Shown here: positions 55,862-64,000 of the stretch, in pieces
How the letters are laid out: each line of letters opens with the position of its first letter
How positions within the stretch are numbered: the first letter of the stretch is position 1
Assembly: GCA_019914945.1 (NCBI GenBank)
Contig: CM034108.1
Coordinates: 8,070,001-8,134,000 of the forward strand
DNA: 64,000 nucleotides
Source of the DNA: Typha latifolia
Taxonomy: Eukaryota; Streptophyta; Magnoliopsida; Poales; Typhaceae
Direction: 5' to 3'
The notes under the pieces: generated by a model
Seen by the model: only the letters and a program-made list of their open reading frames with translations
The model's database searches: none
Told to the model about the DNA's origin: nothing
Made by a program: the position numbers and the translations under genes

Positions 55862-57963
55862 ATGAAAGGTATTGCATGGAATTGTAGGGGTTGCAGAGGA
55901 GCCTCTACTATTCATAACTTGTGCCAAATCCTTCGCAATACTCTTTCTTCTCTTGCCTTCATCTTTGAGACTCGCTATGATGCCTCAAGGTCCTCCTCTA
56001 TTATCTCTTCACTTCCCCTCTCTTGCTCATTTCTTGTTCTGGCTAACAACAGGGCTAGTGGCTTATGGATGCTTTGAAATGACTCTATTACTATCACTGT
56101 TAAAGGCACTTCTCAACATTTTATTGCTGCAGAAGTGTTGAAACTTGGAGCTACATTCCCGTGGCTCTTCATAGGTGTTTATGGAGATCCAATACATTAG
56201 CGCACGGCTTTTATTCGGTCTCTTATAACAAATATCATTCAGGACTCTCCCACTTCACTAGTTGTTTGTATGGGAGATTTCAATGAAATAGCCTATGCTA
56301 CTGAAAAGCTTGGAGGTCTTGCTCCTAACCGTCTTAGATACCAAGCTTTTGAAGATTGGATTCATAGTGTTGGTTTAGTCAATCTTGGCTTTCATGGTCC
56401 AGGTCATATCTGGTCAAACCGCTAGGAAGCTCCTAGATTAATCCAAGAAAGGTTGGATTGGAGTCTTGCAGATCCTACTTGGTGTACCCTATTTCCTAAA
56501 GTGAAAGTCTTTCACTTACCAGCTATATCAAGTGATCACAATCTCCTTCACCTTAATACATCTCCCGGGAACCCTCCTAGATGCCGATTTTAAGTTGAAA
56601 ATTGGTGGCACAGAATTCCAGGTTTTATTGAATCTTGTTCTAACCTCTGGCACACTTCCATTTAGTTTGCTTGTAGTTTTTCAGCGAATATACATTGTTT
56701 TAACTCTAAGCTGAAGTCTTGGGCTCGCAACCATTCTCCTAATTCATCTTCTGAACTTAAGAAGATAGAACAGCAAATCATTACTTTGCAAGCCATCCCT
56801 AACCCATCCGCTGTTGACTTAGCCCATGAGAACGCTTTTCGATTAGTGCATGAAGAACTTATTTGTCGGAAAGAAATATATTGGCATCAAAGAGCCCATC
56901 AGATGTTGCTTGCTGCTGGAGATAGAAGTACAGATTTCTTTCATACCTCAGCCTCGGTCAGAAGACGTCACAACCTTATTTCATCTCTCACTTTAGCTTT
57001 AGGTGAGCTTATCAGCTGTCCAAGGTGTATACAGAAAACTTTCCTTCAGCATTTTCGAACTTTATTCACTTCTGTTATGCCTCCCTTTTCCAATGGCCTA
57101 CCTCCACCCATTAGAGATCGGTTCTCTAAGGTCAGTGAAGAGCTCATGTCTGATCTCTGCAGTCCTCCATCTGATGATGAAATCACTAAAGTTCTCATGC
57201 ACTTTGGCCCTGATAAAGCTCCAGACTATGAGGGAATTAATGGATGCTTTCTTCAGACACAGTGGACAACATTTAAACATGAAATATGCCAAGAAGTTAG
57301 GAGGTTCTTTATATCAGGCTCCATGGACCGAAATCTAAATAAAACTATTATTATTCTCATACCTGAGAAGCCTGCTCCTATGTCAGTTGGAGATTTCAAA
57401 CCAATTAGTCTTTGCTCTATTGTTTACAAACTTATTTCAAAGATTTTGGCTAACATATTGGAACGTCTTCTGAATGACATTATCTCTAAAACCCAAAATG
57501 CATTCATCCCGGGCCGCCAGATTATTGACAATCATATTTTGGTTCAAGAAGTTATGACTTAAATGAAATCCAATGCCAGCACCTTTGGATCTTTTCTCTT
57601 GAAAGTTGATCTCGCAAAAGTTTCTGATCGTATGGAATGGTCCTAGCTTCGTGATGTTCTAGCTCTTCATGGTTTCCCGGCCAAGATTATTAACCTGATC
57701 AACCAATATATCTCCACCACTTCATTCACAGTGGATATCAATGGTCGTTTCTTTACTCCTTCGAGAGGTCTTCGTCAGGGCTATCCTATCTCGCCATATC
57801 TTTTCATTTTAGGTGCTAATCTTCTTTCTCTACTACTTGATCCGGGCTTAGCATCTAAGATAATTGTTGGACTGAAGCTAGCTCGCCCAACCCCTACTAT
57901 TACTCACCTACTATTTGTAGATTATCTAGTTTTAGAGGGTAAAGCAGCTGTCAAGGAAGCGCT
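55862..57963 (+). pseudogene. LINE-2 ORF2: endonuclease and reverse transcriptase
   Basis: Start ATG at 55862 (MKGIAWNCRG, the usual ORF2 start). Endonuclease: VVCMGDFNEI, GFHGPGHIWSNR and ISSDHNLL (SDH intact). RT domain (56786-57562 and onward): LMHFGPDKAPDYEGINGCF, GDFKPISLCSIVYKLISKIL, NAFIPGRQIIDNHILVQE, LRQGYPISPYLFIL, then FVDYLVL in place of FADD, so the catalytic box is lost. Stops are present but long stretches are open, making this LINE younger than LINE-1. It continues at 59164. Confidence 0.9.
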
Positions 57964-59158
57964 TGATACGATTTGGACTTCACCGATATCGTCTCAAGCA
58001 TACAGTCACTTTAGGAGTGTCTTTGTTTCACGTTTTAGTGTTTAATTTCCATGCAAATAAGTTTTCTGTAAGTCGCGTTCGAACGCGGGTGGAGTGAGTT
58101 CGAACGCGGTTGTGAACGGGGTTGTGAACGTGGGTGAAGAGTGTGCATTGTGCGTCCGAACACCCCATTCGAACTCACTGTGAATGCCTGTATCGCATTC
58201 GCAAATCTAGAGAAGTGGGAAACAGGCGTGTTCGATCGCGCGTTCGAATGCCTATATCGCGTTCGCAAATCCAAAGAGGAGTGAACTCGGTGCATTGATA
58301 TGATTCAGACTTCACCAATATCGTCTCAAGCATAGAGTCACTTTAGGAGTGTCTTTGTTTCATTTTTTAGTGTTTAATTTCCATGAAAATAAGTTTTCTA
58401 TAAGTCGCATTCGAACGCGAGTGGAGTGAGTTCGAATGCGGTTGTGAATGGGGTTGTGAACGTGGGTGAAGAGTGTGCATTGTGCGTTCGAACATGGGGT
58501 GTTCGAATGCACTGTGAACGCCTGCATCACGTTCGTAAATCCAGATAGGAGCGAACTCAATGCATTCGAATGCGGTCGGGCGCGTTCGAACGCGAACGGC
58601 GAAAATTGTATTGTTAGGGTTAATTTTGAGTTGTTGGTTAGCCTCTAAAAGGATGTGGATGGCAACCAAAGGCATTATTGATTATTGAGAATTGAGTTTT
58701 GCCTTGCCTCTTTCGTCTTCTTCGTTCCCGTTCTCTCAATTCCGGCGACACCGCTTCTAACCTCCCTCGACTGGCCAATCACCCTAGTCCCTTAGGGGTG
58801 GCCCTCTCCTCCCCCTTCTTCCAATGTATCCAACACTTGCCCTAACCCTTCCATCAACCATATCCCTTCCATCACCACTTTTCTCTGGTGCCACCCCATT
58901 AATGCAGTCCACCTTCAACCACGATCACCTAGGATCACGTTCCTCCATCCAGGGATCCAAAACAGACTACCTTCACCTTTGTCCATTAATCAAACGATAT
59001 CTCGAGATCCCCACATCCGATTCCCTGAAACTAGATTTGTTGGACAACTCTTCTCTCGGGCTACAACATATCAAAAGTTTACATCGATCCGATGGCGGCA
59101 TATTTCGGGATCTTATTTCAAAGTTCCGTGCCAGATATAGTTCAGATCAGGAAATTGA
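57964..59158 (+). mobile_element. A-type solo LTR with duplicated U3, inside LINE-2
   Basis: TSD GCGCT (57959-57963 and 59159-59163), and the LINE-2 reading resumes directly afterwards. The first 332 bp (57964-58295) and the bases from 58296 are two consecutive LTR starts (TGATACGATTTGG and TGATATGATTCAG), each with its own GAACGC array (58074-58275 and 58405-58600). One complete TATA-U5 region follows. The 3' end reads AAATTGA instead of the expected CA. Confidence 0.88.
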
Positions 59159-59163
59159 GCGCT

Positions 59164-59373
59164 CCATCTCAAATCCATTCTGGATAATTAACTGCTCATT
59201 CTCGGGTCAGGCACTCAATTTTGATGTATGCTATTCACTTTAGTAAGAAAACTCCAAATACTTCTTGTTCCATCATTTTTGATATTCTAGGTGTACAGCA
59301 AATGGAACATCATGATCGGTATTTGGGCTCCCTCCTTATTTGCCCGCAGTCAAAACTAGAAGCATTCCACTTT
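59164..59373 (+). pseudogene. LINE-2 ORF2 continuation
   Basis: Encodes pieces such as SGQALNF, IHFSKKTPNTSCSIIFDIL and EHHDRYLGSLLI, which are the expected region downstream of the RT catalytic box. It is cut at 59373 by an X LTR (TGTAAC). Confidence 0.85.
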
Positions 59374-62190
59374 TGTAACAACCTGCCCTAAAAATAACAT
59401 GCAAGCTACATGAGCAGCTTGCGTGGTGAGGTGCCACACGCCCACCGTTACTGCTGCAGCAAATTGGCTTCGCCTAGCTGGCCGCAATGGGCCCTAGCGC
59501 CGCCGCCCTTTTCTCCCTCCACCGCCTCTCTTTCTCTCTCTATATCTCTCGGTCTCTCTCTCTCTCTCTCGCCGAGGCCGGCCTATCGCCATTTCCGCCG
59601 CCACCTCCTCAAGTGTCAGTGAGCTCCTTTCCCTCCCTCCCCCTCCCTCTCTCTGTCTCTCTCTCTTTCTCTCGCTCACACCCGAGCTCGGGCTCGTCGG
59701 AGCCGAGCCGCCGGCGAGAGGCCGGCCGCTAGCTGGCCAGCAGCGGCCGATGCCCTCCCCGCCGACCTGGGTCCGCACTTTCCTCCCCTCCTCTTTCCGT
59801 CCTCTTCTTCTTCTTCTTCTTCTTCTTCTTCTTCTTCTTCTTCTTCTTCTTTCTTCTTCCTTTTTCTTCTTCTTTCTTCTTTCTTTTTCTTCTTTTTCTT
59901 CTTCTTCCTCATCTTCTTCTCCTTCTCTTTCTACGCAGTGTAGGGCTCGGCCCAGCACTGATGGCAGTGATTTATTATTTTTTTATGTTATATTATTTTA
60001 TTTTATTTATGTTATTTATTTAGGTATTTCCTTCTTAATTAATGCAAATAGATTATTTAGACATTAACTATTTTAATAATATTATATATTCTTCAATATG
60101 ATTATTATTAATTATAATTTGTATAATTAATGATTAATTTGGTATAAATATAGGTAATACTTATATTTATTATTTATATCTCTATTAGATTAATATGTAG
60201 ATTTGTAAATTATAATTATCAAATTTATAAACTAATATTCTTATGAGATAATTCTAAGTAATTCTAATAATTTATTATACATTATTATTTTGTAACAAAT
60301 AAAATAGTAGGCTTATGTATTTATTTATTATTTTATAAAGTAATGATTATATAGTCCCTAATTAATCAAGATATAATTATAATTAGGTTTTTATCTATAT
60401 TTATATTTTTATTTATACTTAAAAATCTAGTTAGTTATAAAGATAAGTAGAAATTCTACAATCTACTAAATCATAATATATTACATGAACGGATTTTAAT
60501 TAGATGAACGGCTAACTTCATGCTACTTAAATATTTTCAAATCCCGAACCCCTTATGTGAGGCCCCGTGGACCCTGTTAAAATAAGTTGTCGCTCGGTTG
60601 CCGGATGTGAGGGATACGTGAGTAGTGTGTACTGATTAGATGTGAGTAGTCTTATCCCCTAGATGCCTTTCTCAAATTAGGTTATATTATATATTATGTA
60701 CATACATGTTTTGGCCTCCAGCATGATTATATGACTTTATCTAGAGATGATTACATTCGAGTATATTTTATTAAGCATATTATTAGGCTAATCTTAGATA
60801 CGAGTATGATGATGATATATAGAGATGATTAGAGATGACTATACTGTTATAAATTTATGTCTAGTTGATCTGTAGCATGGGTATATGCATATTGTGATAG
60901 ATTAGTGTGGGTATGCATTTATCGACTACACGATTGGAGACTAAATTGCATTATTTTTCTCTTGATTCCTATTCAACATAAATTCCTGTTATGTATTGAC
61001 TTGTTATTGTACTGGATATATACATATAATCTGTCATTTAGAAGAAAAGCATGAAATATAATTAATAGGATAATTAATAGAAAGCGTGAGGATACCCGAG
61101 TGGGCGCGAGGGTTAGGATGCGCTTGGTGGATGATTGATCGCTTGACATAGTCATGATCCTATTGGCCTTACGTCCGAGGTAGTTAGTTTGTGTGCATAG
61201 TAGACATTGAGACACATACCGTTCGCCTGGGCATATATGGCGAGTTATCCTCATGAGATTTCTATTAACTAGAAGGGTGCCCGGTCTAGATGGATGTTAA
61301 TACCCTTAGTGGATGGCAGGGTATGGTTATATTTGAGATACTCCTTGCGGATGGCAGAATATGCTCTAAGCTTTCGGGCATGACGCTGAGACCGGGTACC
61401 GGGTGTTGACTATGCATAGTGGTCTAGTATGATGATGGCATACAGAGATGACATTGATGACTGAGATGTTGAGAAATGCATATAATTTTACTATCATCTA
61501 ATTATCTAATTATCGAGTGGTCAATATACATATATTGTTGCATTTGGTACAATAGCATGGTCATGGTCTACATACATCATGTGTCATATTTAAATAAGAG
61601 AGAAAGTTATGATGATAGTATGACCTACTGATCTATTTACTCATTGTCGAGTATTATATACTTTTATCAGTCATGATATGTTATTTACTTTTCTATTATG
61701 TATTATTGAGGAACATTCATATTCTCATTCATGACATGATACTTTTTCGATTCATATTATCCAAGTACATAATTTACTCTCTGTTTGGCATCACTAATTT
61801 GGAGTAAGGTCTATTCAATGAGCCTTTTGCTCATGACTCTCTTTATTTCTTTTCTAACCCACTCAGATATGTGCTATATGATAACAACTTGAGATATTTT
61901 GAAGAGATATTTTAGAGCGAGGATGAGGTGAACTATAGACGTGAGATGGTATAGAAGATAGTTTAACCAGATATTGAGTTGTACCATTATTTGATATTTA
62001 TACTTTATTGTATGAAACGGTGATTTGCATAATACATGTTAGATTATAGTGTACTCGTGTATTAGTTGTTTAGTTGTATCTTGATGGTTTGTCATAGCCT
62101 ATGTGGGTCCTACCAGATTACGTAGCAGTTTAATGTATATTATTGTTGACTTGGATATTCATATATTAACAGGTTTATTTGGTTGATAAT
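59374..62190 (+). repeat. X LTR copy, plus strand
   Basis: Starts TGTAACAACCTGCCC, with a CT-rich leader (59530-59690), a (CTT)n run (59800-59850) and the AT-rich middle. It is parallel to 17797-20570 and lacks the last 180 bases or so, where an inverted copy begins. The antisense ORF equivalent is at 60973-61254. Confidence 0.85.
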
Positions 62191-64000
62191 TTTAACACCC
62201 ACAACCCTAAACACGTGCATGGCACATGCGTGGCACCTGCCTATTTTGTTAGGTACTAACAATCAAATAAACATATATAAACATCATAATTTATCCACAA
62301 CATCTAAACTAAGAAAAATACAAGTCTAACTACCAACAATACACGGATAACCTTACTTGGGCCCCACACAGGCCACAACACATCATCAAGAGCTTTTCAC
62401 CACGACATATACATAATAGTGGTACATACATAATTATATAAGTATAAAGTCACCTGCTAAAATATAAGATAATGATAAAGACACTTTGGAGGATGTCCAC
62501 TAATACATCAAATAAAATAACACATCTAACACATAACACTAACCACACACTACTCTTCACCCAGTGGCAAAATCTCTAAGGAAGTATCCTGGTCCACTCG
62601 TTCACCTGGGTTTTTGGAAAGGAGAACACAAAGAGAGTCATGAGCTAAAGGCTCAGTGAATAGACCTTACCCCGAATCAGTGAAGCCAAACAAAGAGTAA
62701 ATCATGTTTAGGATAATATGAATCAGAAAGAGTATCATGTTATGAATGAGAATATGAATGTAACCTCAATAATATATAATTGAAATGTAGATAACATGTC
62801 ATAATTGATAAAAGCATATAATCATCGACAATAAGTAAATAAATCTTCATATCATAGTATCATCATAACTCTCCCAAATATGACACATGATGTATGCCAT
62901 CTATGATCATGCTATGATATCAAATGCAACATATATGATGTAAATTGACCATTTGATAATCAGGTATTCAGATGAGAATAAAATCATATGTAGTTGTCAA
63001 CATCTCAATCACCAATGTCAGCTCTATATGTCATCATCATACTAGACCACTATGCATAGTCAACATCTGGTACCCGGCCTCAACATCATGCCCGAAAGCT
63101 CAGAGCATACTCTGACATTCGCAAAGAGTATCTCAAATATAACCATACCCTGCCATCCGCTAAGGGTATCAACATCCATCCAGACTAGGTACCCCTTCTA
63201 GTTGATAGAAATCTCGTGAGGATAACTCGCCACATACGCCCTAGCGAATGGCATGTGTCCGAATGTTTGCTGCGCACACAGACTAACAACCTCGGACGTA
63301 AGGCCAATAGAATCGCGACTATGTCGAGCGATCAATCATCCACCAAGCGCGTCCTAACCCTCGCGCCCACTCGGGTATCTTCATGCTTTCTATCAACTAT
63401 CTTATCAATCACATTTCATGCTTTCCTTCTAAATGACAGATCATATGCATATATCCAGTACGATAACAAGTCAATGCATAATAGGAATTTAGGTGGAATA
63501 GGAATCAAGAGAAAAATAATGCAATATAGTCTTCGATCATGTAGTCAACACATGTATACTCATGCTAATCTATTACATGCATACTCATGCTACAGATCAA
63601 CTGGATATAACATTATAATTGTATAATCATCTCTCATGATCTCTATATATCACCAATGTGCTCATATCCCAGATCAACCTAATTAGATGCATGATAAAAT
63701 ATGCTCGACTATAATCATCTATAGATAAAGTCATATATTCATGCTGGAGGCCAAAACATACATGTACATAATATATAATATAAACTAATTTGATAAAGGC
63801 ATCTAGGGGATAAGACTACTCACCACCACTGCAAATACCAAACAACCACTCGTTCACGTTGCTACGACAATGATCAAGCTTCGATAGCTAAGTCCACGGG
63901 GTCTTGAACAGGGGGGTCAGAATTTGAAATTATTTAAGTAGTATGATGTTAGCCATTTATCTTATTAAAATCTGTTCATGTAATATATGATGATTTAGAA
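62191..64000 (-). repeat. X LTR copy, minus strand, runs off the window
   Basis: Starts TTTAACACCCAC (complement of an X LTR 3' end) and runs in mirror order to 59374-62190. The antisense ORF equivalent is at 63216-63626 (136 residues, the longest of the four). It is inverted relative to its neighbour. Confidence 0.82.

Noticed and set aside
1..64000. Host protein-coding genes
   Set aside because: Every ORF with recognisable motifs belongs to a transposable element, and the remaining ORFs are short, repetitive or antisense to one.

Overview
This window is a block of plant (angiosperm) nuclear repeat DNA. Everything identifiable is a transposable element or a fragment of one. The evidence is plant-type Ty1/copia and Ty3/gypsy LTR retrotransposons with tRNA-iMet primer sites (TGGTATCAGAGC), L1-like LINEs with plant DUF4283-type ORF1 remnants, a BED-type hAT transposon and long AT-rich spacers. 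I found no convincing single-copy host gene, rRNA, tRNA or CRISPR. The species cannot be told from the sequence.

Layout. 1-8952: Sirevirus-like copia element 'S' on the minus strand (partial 3' LTR, polypurine tracts, envelope-position ORF, pol, gag, PBS, 5' LTR). 8953-17201: decayed hAT transposon, split by gypsy 'A1' (9412-14331, TSD AATCT). 17335-17796: fragment of an S-type LTR. 17797-24872: long TGTAAC...GTTACA LTR ('X') split by young gypsy 'B' (20571-24676, TSD GTTAA, two 791-bp LTRs). 24873-27285: decayed X interior. 27286-28083: another S-type LTR piece. 28084-30083: eroded gypsy 'F', interrupted by gypsy 'C' (30084-35241, TSD AAGGG). 36315-40516: LINE-1. 40517-55001: gypsy 'E', the only gypsy here that keeps RT/RNase H, carrying gypsy 'D' (43575-47490, TSD CTCAT), an inverted X LTR (49220-51965) and a B-type solo LTR (52017-52847, TSD GCATG). 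55070-59373: LINE-2, interrupted by a solo LTR (57964-59158, TSD GCGCT). 59374-64000: two X LTRs in inverted orientation.

How the parts relate. A1, B, C and D form one gypsy family (LTRs TGATACGATTCGG...). All lack reverse transcriptase and RNase H. A1 and C share the same deletion junction, so the deletion was inherited through transposition, and these elements must have been moved in trans. E has homologous LTRs and a chromodomain and is the only candidate partner type visible. D carries about 1.65 kb of unrelated sequence in frame with gag.

The most unusual signal is a 12-bp CpG-rich palindrome, GCGTTCGAACGC, with half-sites GAACGC/GCGTTC. It forms irregular arrays just upstream of the TATA box in LTRs of both copia and gypsy families. 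In the B subfamily that slot is filled by an exact 8 x 18-bp array. LTRs of the B/D lineage have also taken up extra copies of their own primer-binding site. All identities are from reading the sequence; no alignments or searches were run.
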